Assembly: GCA_021778115.1 (NCBI GenBank)
Contig: JAJYCS010000019.1
Span: 1-35,022, forward strand
DNA length: 35,022 nt
Source: Deltaproteobacteria bacterium
Lineage (GTDB): Bacteria > Desulfobacterota > Desulfuromonadia > Geobacterales > Pseudopelobacteraceae
Reading direction: 5' to 3'
Below, piece by piece: positions 7,944 to 15,927 of the stretch. Both the position numbers and the translations under genes were made by a program. Numbering within the stretch: the stretch's first letter is position 1; each line of letters begins with the position of its first letter. Below the pieces are notes generated by a model. It saw only the letters and a list, made by a program, of their open reading frames with translations, ran no database searches and was not told the origin of the DNA.

Positions 7944-9698
7944 ATGCGGATTGTTTTGCAGTCATTCCGGTTGGCTGTCTTCTGTATTGCCCTGTTCGTA
8001 ACCTTGGCTGCTTATGCCGGGTCCGCCTCGGCCGGGTCCCTCATCGAACCGGCCCAGTTGAAGCAATGGATCGACCACGGCTATCGCACGGAAAAGGGGG
8101 AGCGGGTGGTGATCATCAATGTGGTGCCCAACCCCAGCGACCGGTTCTCCTGGTTTGCCGGGGATGCCGCCAAGCTGCAGGAGATGGTGAAGGCCCGCTT
8201 TGGGGACCGGTCGCCCCAGTATCTGCTGATCGGGCAGCTTGACAGGCGCCATGAGCTGGGGCATATCCCGGGCTCGCTGTATTTTACCGCCCATGCCGGC
8301 GGCGAGGTGGCCGACCGGAGCGAAGGGCCGATGGTGACGGAGCATGAGGTGGGCATCGGGGCGAGGATCAACGCCATGTTGCAGAAGCTCGGCGTCACCA
8401 AGGATGATCTGCTGGTGCTGGCCAGTCCCCAGCAGAACCCCTGGATGGTCTGTGCCCCGCGCCTCTGGTGGACCCTGTACTACTGGGGCTTTTCACCGGA
8501 CAAGCTGAAACTTCTGGACGGTAGCACCAAGGGGTATGCCGATGCCGGCTACCCCCTGGAAAAGGGGATAGCGCAACCGGCGGTGACCCCTTCCACCTTC
8601 AGCCTGGCCCAACTGCCGACTCGGCACTTCCAGATCAGGGTCAGCCTGGGGGAGATGATCTCTCTGGTGGACAGCGGGGCAACCTCAAACGGTTCGGTCT
8701 ACCTGCTGGATGCACGGCAACCGCCGGCCGCCTACTACCTGAAGGATGAGCGAACGGCCGCCGGCAGGCCCGGCAGTGACGGCATCCCCGATATCTACCA
8801 GGTGCCCGGATTCGGGTACGATGCAAAAACGCAGCTCTTTACCCGCAACGCGGACCGGGCCGTCTTTACCTTGAGCCAGATGCTGTTCGCCGCCGCCGCC
8901 AATGACGGCAAGCAGCCACGGGTACCGTTCAGTATGACGGTCAACCCGCCGGTGCCGTTGCCCAACCGGTGGCTGGCGATGCATCACACCCCCCAAAATC
9001 CCAACTTCGCCATCCCGCTCTGTGTCAAGGACAGCTCCTTTGAGGGGATTATCAAAGGGGCCCACCTGACCAAGACACCGCAGTACAACATTACCGTCCC
9101 GGCGTTGGCAGGGCCGGATCACCGCTACAAGAGCAAGGCCGAACTGCTGAAGCTGTTTGCCAAGGCTGGTATTGACGGCACCAAGCCGATTATCCTCTAC
9201 TGCAACACCGGCGCTGTTTCTGCCTTCTACTTCTACGCCCTGCATGAGATCTGCGGTTTCAAGGATGTCAGGATGTACGACGGTTCGTGGGTGGAGTGGG
9301 GCAACCTGACCGCCTTTGAACCGGTCGACACCAGCTATGTCCGGCATGACGTCGAGATGGTCTTCCCGGCCTATCCCTCGTTGATACCGGAGGTGAGCTT
9401 TTTTGACGGCCGTAACAACTACCTGGAGTGGGACGGCAACCGGCTGGTGGACGCCGTGACCGGCAGGCCGGCCTCGGTGGCCCAGGTGAAGCCGGGGGGA
9501 GACTTGAACGGAAACCTCCGTTGGGATACGGTGCACCGCTCCGAACATGTGGTTTTCCGCGCCTCGGAGAAGGTCCAGGATCCGAAGCGGTATCAGACGT
9601 ACAACAGCGATACCGACTGGCCCGATGAGGAGACGACGCCCGCTTATGCCGGAACGGCCGACAAGATCGGTCGTGAGGATGCCGCCTGCTGCCATTGA
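7944..9698 (+). CDS. Secreted tandem rhodanese-domain protein (sulfurtransferase-like)
   Basis: A 584-residue exported protein. A signal peptide (hydrophobic core about residues 10-24, likely cleavage after GSASA) is followed by two rhodanese-like regions (about 36-205 and 225-470). The second contains a candidate catalytic cysteine, Cys420, in ILYCNTGAVSAFYFYALHE, the position of the rhodanese active-site loop. The first region has no matching loop Cys in the expected form. The last residues include a Cys-Cys-His end (DAACCH), which could bind metal. The start has a strong ribosome site (AAGGAG). Rhodanese-like proteins in Geobacter have been tied to extracellular electron transfer (Ext operons) and oxyanion reduction, but no such link can be shown here. 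Substrate could be a sulfane-sulfur donor or a chalcogen oxyanion. It is the last gene of the run. Confidence 0.85.
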   Translation: MRIVLQSFRLAVFCIALFVTLAAYAGSASAGSLIEPAQLKQWIDHGYRTEKGERVVIINVVPNPSDRFSWFAGDAAKLQEMVKARFGDRSPQYLLIGQLDRRHELGHIPGSLYFTAHAGGEVADRSEGPMVTEHEVGIGARINAMLQKLGVTKDDLLVLASPQQNPWMVCAPRLWWTLYYWGFSPDKLKLLDGSTKGYADAGYPLEKGIAQPAVTPSTFSLAQLPTRHFQIRVSLGEMISLVDSGATSNGSVYLLDARQPPAAYYLKDERTAAGRPGSDGIPDIYQVPGFGYDAKTQLFTRNADRAVFTLSQMLFAAAANDGKQPRVPFSMTVNPPVPLPNRWLAMHHTPQNPNFAIPLCVKDSSFEGIIKGAHLTKTPQYNITVPALAGPDHRYKSKAELLKLFAKAGIDGTKPIILYCNTGAVSAFYFYALHEICGFKDVRMYDGSWVEWGNLTAFEPVDTSYVRHDVEMVFPAYPSLIPEVSFFDGRNNYLEWDGNRLVDAVTGRPASVAQVKPGGDLNGNLRWDTVHRSEHVVFRASEKVQDPKRYQTYNSDTDWPDEETTPAYAGTADKIGREDAACCH

Positions 9699-9742
9699 AC
9701 AGGCGGCGCGCCTTGATGTAACGGCATGGATTGAGATGAGAC

Positions 9743-9768
9743 GAGGGCGGGGAGTGTTCCCCGCCCTC
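9743..9768. terminator. Bidirectional hairpin terminator between convergent genes
   Basis: A perfect 11-bp stem, GAGGGCGGGGA pairing with TCCCCGCCCTC around a four-base GTGT loop, lies between the rhodanese gene (+) and the lipase gene (-), which converge here. T-tracts are weak on both sides, so it is a GC-rich hairpin of terminator type rather than a textbook example. Confidence 0.75.
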
Positions 9769-9799
9769 TGTTGTTGCAGTGTTGTAGCTGATCAGACTA

Positions 9800-12244
9800 T
9801 CAGTAGCCCAGTATCGTGAGGTGCTGCGGCAGGCTGAAGGTGATCGGCAGCGAGGGGGTTGCGCCCAGTTTCGCGGCATAGACCGGGGCCAGCGGCGACG
9901 TGGTCGGGTCGACCACCACACCGGTCAAGAGGTAGTACGCCATCTGGGTCTGGGCCAGCACAATGGCCTTGGGCGAATTGACCGGATCGAGAAGCATGCC
10001 GTGGGTCGCATCGGACTGGTCAAACTGGAAATACCCTTCCGTGGGGGTCGCTGCCAGGGGGCCGTAGGGCGCACTCTGGCTGATGCCGGCGGCCACGACG
10101 GTCTTCGGCAGCGGGGCCCCTGTTGCGCTCAGGTAGTAGAGGAAGAGCGACGGGATCCTGCTGTTGGTAAGGTAGGCCAGCTGGTTAAAGCCCGAGGCGA
10201 TCTCGGCGCCGATGACCCCCCGTCCGCCCAGGGCGCTGCCGAAGTAGCGGCAGTAGGGGTTGGTGATCACCTGGTCACCGTTAGTCGAGGTGGTGCTGGT
10301 GGCCTCCTGGATAAGGACCCGGCCGGAGAGGCGGGAGGGGAGACCGCTGGCCAGCGGTGTGGTGATGGTGGCCGGATCCACCGGATCGACCACCGACTGG
10401 GTTACCTGAAAGAACTGATTGTAGGTGGGGGTTCCCTGCTTGATCCCGACCGCGGCCAGGCCGGCATTGATGGAGGGCGAAAAGGCCGGGCTGTCCTGCA
10501 GCAGATAGGCCAGGCGGCCACCCGGCACGCTGAGGAGGCCCTTCATGTCGCTGTTTAGCGAGGTCTGGGTGTAGGGATAGCCGGTGGTGGACAGTGTGGT
10601 GTTGCCGGCCAGGTAGTAGGCACCTACGATGGAGCCGAGGCTGATGCCGACGAACTTCGGCGTGGTGGCCATACTGGGGGCATCGGCCCCGAGTCCGGCA
10701 AAGCCGCCCGCTTTAACGGTCAGTTGTAGGCGGTCGAGGTTGAAGGCGGCCTGCTGGATGTTTGAACGGGTGGCCAGGGGGGCCCCCAAGGCCATGAAAT
10801 CCTGGCCCCAGACAGCGCCGGTCGTGTGGCCTGAGATTGCCAGCTGACCATGCAGCGGCAAATCGATGGCCGCTACGGCAAAGCCGCTTTGGGTCAGGGT
10901 CTGGGCAACGGCGATCACCTGCTCCTTCTGTCCGGTGATACCGTGTTGGAAGATTACCAGGGGCCAGCCGCCAGCAGGGGCGGTCCCCTTCGGGGTGATG
11001 TAGACGAACGGCACGGTGCGGTTGGCGTAGTAAAAACCGGACAGCTGCTTGCTGCTGCCGGTGCGGAACGGCTGCAGCACCCCGGCTGCCGGGTTGTCGG
11101 CGCCGGTGACACCGGTGAGGTCCATACTGGAGGTGTTGGCGGCAACCACCACCGGATCCATGGAAAGATCGGCGCTGGCGATGGTGCCGGTGTAGACGGC
11201 CCCCACGCTGGCAGGTGCGGTGGTGGTGGTCTTCAGGACCGCTGACCAGTAGGTATCAGGAGTAATATTGGTGATGCTGCCAGCCGGAACGGTCCAGGGG
11301 GTGTAACCGGAGCTGGCCGGGAAGAGGCTGTTGCCGGGGAGCCCTTTGGCAGCAAAGGCGTAGAGGGCCGATTCCATCGGCAGCAGGTTGGTGGTGGCAA
11401 AATCGGTGCTGGCGCCGGTAACGGTCAGGCGTACGGCGCCTGCGCCGGTGGTGATGAACCGGCCCAGGAGGGAGATCTGGTCACGCCCGGTGACGGTGGT
11501 GGTGGCAGCGGCGGCGATCAGGTCATCCATCACCTTGGCGTAGCCGGAGAAGAGGATAGCCCCGTTACTGGTGGTGTTGGCGCGAACCGGTTCGAGTCCG
11601 GCAAAAGAACTGCCGGTGAGGGGCTGGGTCAGTTTGAGGGCATCGAAGTAGAGGGAGCTGGTGACCGGGCTCTGGTTCGTATCCTTCACCCGGTTGGTCA
11701 CCAGGTAGAGATAGCGGGTGCCGGGGAGCAGCGGGAACTTGGGAAACAGGAACAGGTCGGTGCCACCGGCGGTGTAGCGGTAGTCAAACAGTCCCGAGAC
11801 ATCCTTGAAGGTCAGGGGGTTGTTCTCGGTCAGACCGTTGCTGTCGCCGGTGGTCTGGAACACCTTGATGTTGGCGGCGGTTACCGTTGTCGGGTCCAGA
11901 GGCGCGGAAAACCTGATGTAGATCGGCGCGTTCACCCCTGACACGGCGTTGGTGTTCCCCATCTCGTAGAGGTTCACATAGGCCAGGGCCTCCGGCGGGG
12001 TCATGGGGGTGTTGGCCGGCCTGACGCCAATGGCGCCGCTGGCGCTGGTGTACTGGGTCAAGGGGTCCTTGGCGGATGCTGTGGCCAGGACGTTGGGCAG
12101 CGGGATCGAGCTGCCGGTACTGTCGGTGGGGTCGAACAGCGCCGTGGTGGGGCTGGCGCTGCCGGACATGCCGTCCTGCTTGCTGCAGCCCAGGGCCAGC
12201 AGGAACAGGAGTGCCAGGATACATCGTGTGAATGTCTGTCGCAT
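9800..12244 (-). CDS. Surface lipoprotein lipase/lysophospholipase (Pla-1/VolA-like)
   Basis: An 814-residue lipoprotein with an alpha/beta-hydrolase domain. The N-terminus has a lipobox (LALGC, acylated Cys20). A long N-terminal part with beta-rich, Ig-like character resembles the bacterial virulence-factor lipase N-domain. The hydrolase core shows an oxyanion segment (FQHGITGQKEQ), a DLPLHG turn, and the nucleophile elbow GISLGS with Ser535; a C-terminal His748 in DATHGM is the likely triad histidine. The start at 12244 is chosen over an upstream in-frame ATG because GAGG stands six to seven bases before it and the lipobox then falls at the right distance. It lies 46 bases after fadL on the same strand, matching the known volA-fadL pairing in Vibrio. 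Likely role: release of fatty acids from lysophospholipids or glycerides at the cell surface. Confidence 0.85.
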   Translation of the reverse strand: MRQTFTRCILALLFLLALGCSKQDGMSGSASPTTALFDPTDSTGSSIPLPNVLATASAKDPLTQYTSASGAIGVRPANTPMTPPEALAYVNLYEMGNTNAVSGVNAPIYIRFSAPLDPTTVTAANIKVFQTTGDSNGLTENNPLTFKDVSGLFDYRYTAGGTDLFLFPKFPLLPGTRYLYLVTNRVKDTNQSPVTSSLYFDALKLTQPLTGSSFAGLEPVRANTTSNGAILFSGYAKVMDDLIAAAATTTVTGRDQISLLGRFITTGAGAVRLTVTGASTDFATTNLLPMESALYAFAAKGLPGNSLFPASSGYTPWTVPAGSITNITPDTYWSAVLKTTTTAPASVGAVYTGTIASADLSMDPVVVAANTSSMDLTGVTGADNPAAGVLQPFRTGSSKQLSGFYYANRTVPFVYITPKGTAPAGGWPLVIFQHGITGQKEQVIAVAQTLTQSGFAVAAIDLPLHGQLAISGHTTGAVWGQDFMALGAPLATRSNIQQAAFNLDRLQLTVKAGGFAGLGADAPSMATTPKFVGISLGSIVGAYYLAGNTTLSTTGYPYTQTSLNSDMKGLLSVPGGRLAYLLQDSPAFSPSINAGLAAVGIKQGTPTYNQFFQVTQSVVDPVDPATITTPLASGLPSRLSGRVLIQEATSTTSTNGDQVITNPYCRYFGSALGGRGVIGAEIASGFNQLAYLTNSRIPSLFLYYLSATGAPLPKTVVAAGISQSAPYGPLAATPTEGYFQFDQSDATHGMLLDPVNSPKAIVLAQTQMAYYLLTGVVVDPTTSPLAPVYAAKLGATPSLPITFSLPQHLTILGY

Positions 12245-12290
12245 GGCGTTACCTCGTATAGGTTGGAGTCTCATAACGATATGGTCCCGG

Positions 12291-13673
12291 TTAGAAGGTG
12301 TAGGTAAAGGTCAGGCCACCGCCCCACAGCTGTCCGTTGGCATTCACCGATGCCTGTGAGGGTGCGGCGCCGGTCATGGCGTTCAGGTTGACGCTCTCGC
12401 CGCCGATCTGCCGCTTCTGCTCGGCGTAGGTGTACTGCACCACAGTGTCGAGGGTGAGATGTTTACCCATCTTGAAGCCGGCGCCAAGGGAGTAGGTCTT
12501 CTTGTCGGCATCAGGCCAGGTGAGGTCGAAGGTGGTATCGGGCACCGGGGAGGGATCGTAGAAATAACCGCCACGCAGGGCCAGCCACTCCAATGCCTGC
12601 CATTCGACGCCGATCCGGATCTGGTTGGTGTCGTTCCAGTTGCGGGCATAGGTCTTTGAGGTCGCCCCGCCCAGCACCACCAGGGGGGCACTGAAGTGGG
12701 CGGTGTAGGAGTCGATGATGCTCCAGTTGGTCCAGACGTAGTCAAGTTCCATGGAGACCGTCTTGATCGGCTGGTAGCGGACCCCGACCTGGACCTGTTG
12801 CGGGTGGTCAACCGAGACGGAGGTGTTGACCTTCTGGTTGATGGGGGAGCCGGCAACCGGGAACCCGGATACCTCGGTGGTCCCTTTGAAGTTGGTCTCG
12901 GTGCGGCTGCGGTAGGTGCCCCCCAGGGTGAGCGGCGTAAACGGCTTGTACATCACCCCCAGGTTGTAGGACCAGTTCAGGTCGTCCACCAGCTGGGTCT
13001 TGATCTTCCAGTTCTGGAACTGTCCGGCCGGACCGGTGGGGCTGCCGGCGAAGAGGTAGTGCTCGTCGCCGCTCTCGGAGCGGCCCAATGAGATACCGGC
13101 CCCGACGGAGAGCTGATCGGTGATCTTGTACGCCACCGTCGGTGTCAGCACTATCCGGTTGTACCACGAGTGGCTGGAGCTGTAGGCGGCCGGATCGGAA
13201 CTGGACCACTTGATGTCCAGCCCCCAGGGGACATAGGCGGCCAGCCCCACCGCCAGCCGGTTGTTGATCGGCATGGCAAAGCCCAGGTGCGGCACCGCCA
13301 TCACATCGGAGCGGTCATCCACATTGGTTGGGGGGATCAGGGTGCTTCCCGCCGGCGCTGTGCCTCCTGCTGCAGCGGTGGCGCCCAGGTCGTTGGCCTG
13401 CATGCTGGGAGCCAGCAGGTGGGCGCCGGCGGTGATGGTGGCGCTTTTGATCTGGGTGAGGCCGGCCGGGTTGTAGTAGGCGGCGAACGGGTCGTCGGCG
13501 GTGGCGGCGTAGGCCCCGCCCAGGGCCGTCGCCCGTGAGCCGATGCCGAAGGTGTCCACGTTACCCGCATAGGCGCTGCCGGCTGCCAGCATGATCCCGG
13601 TGACGGCGAGACGCTGGACGAGTCGTCGCGCGTCATCTCGTCTGCTGCTGCGCTTCTCTCTCTCTCTTCTCAT
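12291..13673 (-). CDS. fadL: FadL/OmpP1-type long-chain fatty acid outer-membrane channel
   Basis: A 460-residue outer-membrane beta-barrel that moves long-chain fatty acids across the outer membrane. A signal peptide with an unusually long, arginine-rich n-region (about 22 residues) ends near Ala36 (AAGSAYA). The mature N-terminus shows the family segment GSRATALGGAYAATADDPFAA and NPAGL at residues 68-72, equivalent to the plug/hatch of FadL. Alternating strands follow, and the protein ends in an aromatic residue (FTYTF), the usual barrel-assembly signal. AAAGGAGGG precedes the start. It is the first gene of a two-gene unit with the lipase and is divergent from the acyl-CoA synthetase. Aromatic-hydrocarbon transporters share this fold, but the neighbours favour fatty acids. 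Confidence 0.92.
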   Translation of the reverse strand: MRREREKRSSRRDDARRLVQRLAVTGIMLAAGSAYAGNVDTFGIGSRATALGGAYAATADDPFAAYYNPAGLTQIKSATITAGAHLLAPSMQANDLGATAAAGGTAPAGSTLIPPTNVDDRSDVMAVPHLGFAMPINNRLAVGLAAYVPWGLDIKWSSSDPAAYSSSHSWYNRIVLTPTVAYKITDQLSVGAGISLGRSESGDEHYLFAGSPTGPAGQFQNWKIKTQLVDDLNWSYNLGVMYKPFTPLTLGGTYRSRTETNFKGTTEVSGFPVAGSPINQKVNTSVSVDHPQQVQVGVRYQPIKTVSMELDYVWTNWSIIDSYTAHFSAPLVVLGGATSKTYARNWNDTNQIRIGVEWQALEWLALRGGYFYDPSPVPDTTFDLTWPDADKKTYSLGAGFKMGKHLTLDTVVQYTYAEQKRQIGGESVNLNAMTGAAPSQASVNANGQLWGGGLTFTYTF

Positions 13674-13719
13674 GGGTTCAGGCCCTCCTTTGGGGTTGAT
13701 AGAACGGTATTTTGATAAA

Positions 13720-13749
13720 TTTATAATTTGTCATTAACGCTAATGTCAA
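13720..13749 (-). promoter_or_regulatory. Sigma70-like promoter of the fadL-lipase unit
   Basis: On the minus strand TTGACA (13749-13744) is followed, after 18 bases, by TATAAA (13725-13720). The -35 box is a perfect consensus and the -10 box matches five of six. The start codon of fadL is about 47 bases further on. Confidence 0.7.
13732..13745. promoter_or_regulatory. Inverted repeat CATTA-ACGC-TAATG in the fadL promoter spacer
   Basis: A 5+5 inverted repeat lies inside the promoter, overlapping the edge of the -35 box. A repressor bound here would block RNA polymerase. Its core AACGCT is shared with the repeat at 13864-13880. The operator role is an inference. Confidence 0.45.
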
Positions 13750-13855
13750 GTATAAAAATAAAATAGTTTTGCCTGTTCATCATGCAGATGCTTTTACCGT
13801 ATATATAGGCGTGAGTCATGGCCATCGCGGCGCCCCTATCGCAGGCAGTGATGCT

Positions 13856-13883
13856 ATTGTAGCAATAAAACGCTTTTATTCAA
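13856..13883 (-). promoter_or_regulatory. Possible second, distal promoter for fadL
   Basis: On the minus strand TTGAAT (13883-13878) and TACAAT (13861-13856) are 16 bases apart. The -35 box is a partial match and the -10 box matches five of six. The spacer contains the inverted repeat at 13864-13880. Confidence 0.35.
13864..13880. promoter_or_regulatory. Inverted repeat AATAAAA-CGC-TTTTATT
   Basis: A perfect 7+7 inverted repeat with a three-base centre, abutting another inverted repeat (13852-13864). Its centre reads AACGCT, as in the repeat at 13732-13745, and like that repeat it falls in the spacer of a possible promoter. It is a candidate operator. Confidence 0.4.
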
Positions 13884-14016
13884 TTTTTTATGTCGCTCGG
13901 CGGGGCGATGCCGGATGATGCGAACAGGAGTAAGTTATTTCAACATGTTATGTAATGTAAGACGATGGGGCCTGTTGCGGCTACGCGACGCGATAAAAAA
14001 TTATTTTATTTTGTAG

Positions 14017-14043
14017 TTGACATGCGCGTAAAGGACATATAAG
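14017..14043 (+). promoter_or_regulatory. Candidate promoter of the fadD operon
   Basis: TTGACA (14017-14022, perfect -35) precedes TATAAG (14038-14043, five of six) with a short 15-base spacer, about 30 bases before the acyl-CoA synthetase start. The short spacer would make it weak or activator-dependent. Confidence 0.5.
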
Positions 14044-14075
14044 CTGGGATCAAATCCACTCAGGCGGGTGCCGTG

Positions 14076-15890
14076 ATGTCCGATATCACCTTCAGATCGA
14101 TCCCCGACATGCTGCGGAAAAACGCGGCGGCCTACGCCGGCCGGCTCGCCCTCAAGTACAAGAAGCAGGGGCGGTACGTCACCCTTACCTATGCTCAGTA
14201 CTATCAGCGGGCCCTGATGGTCTCCCGGGGGCTGGTCAAGCTGGGGATGCATCCGGGGGACCGGATCGCCATCCTTTCGGAAAACCGGGTCGGCTGGGTG
14301 ATCGCCGACATGGGGATACTGGCTGCCGGCTGCATCACCGTGCCGATCTATCCCACCAATACCCCGGAGATGGTCAAGTATGCCCTGAATCACTCCGGGG
14401 CGCGGGTGGTCTTCATCTCCAACACCTATCAGTACGCCAAACTGCTCAAGATCAAGGATGAGATCCCCCAGGTGGAGCTGGTGGTCTCCTTTGAGCGTTT
14501 CCTGGGGGAACAGGCCCTGCCGCTGACTACCTTCTACCAGCTCTCGGAGATCGACCTGCCGATCAGCCCGGCCGAACTGGTCTCCCTGGAGGCCGGCATC
14601 GATCAGGTGGGGCTGGATGACCCCCTGACCATCATCTATACCTCCGGCACCACCGGCGTCCCGAAAGGGGTGGTGCTGACCAACGCCAATATCCTGCACA
14701 ATGTTACCACGTTGCTCCATTCTCTCAAGGAGCTGGCTGAAGAAAACGTCATGCTCAGTTTTCTGCCGTTAAGCCATGTCCTGGAGCGGACCGCCGGCTA
14801 CTACACCACCATCGCCTCCGGGGCGATGATGGCCTTTGCCGAGAGCGTGGAGAAGGTGCCGGAGAATATGCTGGAGGTGCAGCCCACGGTGATTGTGAGT
14901 GTCCCGCGGCTGTTCGAGAAGATCTATTCCGGCATACTGGAGAACGTCCATCAGATGCCGACCCTGCGGAAAGAAATTTTTCACTGGGCGTTGAAGATAG
15001 GCAAGGAGTACGTCCAGCGGAAGTATGTCCGGCGGGAGTCGGTGGGGATGCTGCAGTTGAAATACAACCTGGCCGATCGCCTGGTGTTCGGCAAGGTGCG
15101 TGATCGGTTCGGCGGTCGGCTCAAGTTTTTCTGCTGCGGCGGGGCCCCCCTAGACAAGACCATCAACGAGTTTTTCTGGGCCATGGGACTGCCGATCCTA
15201 GAGGGGTATGGCCTGACCGAGACCAGCCCGGCGGTCAGTTTCAACCGTTTCACGGCGCTCCGCTTCGGTTCGGTGGGGATCCCCCTGGAGGGGACGGCGT
15301 TCAAGGTCGCCGACGACGGTGAACTGTTGATCAAGGGGCCCCAGGTGATGCAGAGCTACTACCATAACGACGAAGCCACCGCCGAGGCGTTCGAGGATGG
15401 CTGGTTCAAGACCGGAGACATGGGGCATATCGACGATAACGGCTTCATTTACATCACCGATCGGAAGAAGGAGCTGATCATTACCGCCGGCGGTAAGAAC
15501 ATCGCCCCGCAGCCGATCGAGAACGAACTGAAGCTGGACAAGTATATCTCCCAGGTCTTTGTGTACGGAGACCGGCGCCCCTATCTGGTGGCCCTTATCA
15601 CCCCCAACCTGGAGCGGCTGTTCGATTTCGCCCGCAGCAAACAGATTCATCACTTCGCACTGGATGACCTGGTCAGCAGCGAGCGGGTACGGGCTCTGTA
15701 TGAGGAGCGGATCAATGAGGCCAACAGTCGGCTGCCCCAGTATGAGACCATCAAGCGCTTTGTGCTGCTGCCGGTGGAGTTCTCCATCGAGGGAGGGGAA
15801 CTGACTCCGACCCTGAAGCTGCGGCGGAAGGTGATTCAGGAAAAGTACAAGGAAAAGATCGAGGCGATGTACAGCGACGGCAGCAATTAA
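14076..15890 (+). CDS. fadD: Long-chain acyl-CoA synthetase (AMP-forming)
   Basis: A 604-residue adenylate-forming enzyme that activates fatty acids with ATP and CoA. Motifs appear in order: the phosphate-binding loop YTSGTTGVPKG (Tyr188 onward), the adenine-site segment GYGLTETSPAVSFN, GWFKTGDMG, and the hinge and C-terminal segment DRKKELIITAGGKNIAPQPIE. The GKNIAPQPIE form and the length match the long-chain (FAA1/ACSBG-like) branch rather than acetyl-CoA synthetase. The start is taken as ATG 14076; a GTG directly before it at 14073 would add one residue. It is the first gene of the long + operon and is divergent from fadL, so import and activation of fatty acids share one control region. 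The next gene begins 37 bases after its stop. Confidence 0.93.
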   Translation: MSDITFRSIPDMLRKNAAAYAGRLALKYKKQGRYVTLTYAQYYQRALMVSRGLVKLGMHPGDRIAILSENRVGWVIADMGILAAGCITVPIYPTNTPEMVKYALNHSGARVVFISNTYQYAKLLKIKDEIPQVELVVSFERFLGEQALPLTTFYQLSEIDLPISPAELVSLEAGIDQVGLDDPLTIIYTSGTTGVPKGVVLTNANILHNVTTLLHSLKELAEENVMLSFLPLSHVLERTAGYYTTIASGAMMAFAESVEKVPENMLEVQPTVIVSVPRLFEKIYSGILENVHQMPTLRKEIFHWALKIGKEYVQRKYVRRESVGMLQLKYNLADRLVFGKVRDRFGGRLKFFCCGGAPLDKTINEFFWAMGLPILEGYGLTETSPAVSFNRFTALRFGSVGIPLEGTAFKVADDGELLIKGPQVMQSYYHNDEATAEAFEDGWFKTGDMGHIDDNGFIYITDRKKELIITAGGKNIAPQPIENELKLDKYISQVFVYGDRRPYLVALITPNLERLFDFARSKQIHHFALDDLVSSERVRALYEERINEANSRLPQYETIKRFVLLPVEFSIEGGELTPTLKLRRKVIQEKYKEKIEAMYSDGSN

Positions 15891-15927
15891 TCGAACGCAG
15901 AGAATGGCACGTACAAGGAGAGGCGCA

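Larger units (their letters stand above)
13674..14075. promoter_or_regulatory. AT-rich divergent control region between fadL and fadD
   Basis: About 400 bases without a gene, far more AT-rich than the surroundings. It holds a strong promoter-like pair for fadL, a weaker distal pair on the same strand, a candidate promoter for the fadD operon, and several inverted repeats (TGCTA-TTG-TAGCA at 13852-13864; AACATGTT at 13942-13949; others listed separately). No regulator gene lies in the window, so a regulator acting here would be encoded elsewhere. Confidence 0.7.

Noticed and set aside
9821-10558. A 245-codon plus-strand frame opposite the lipase
   Set aside because: Gly/Arg-rich antisense shadow of the lipase, whose lipobox and catalytic serine are clear on the other strand.
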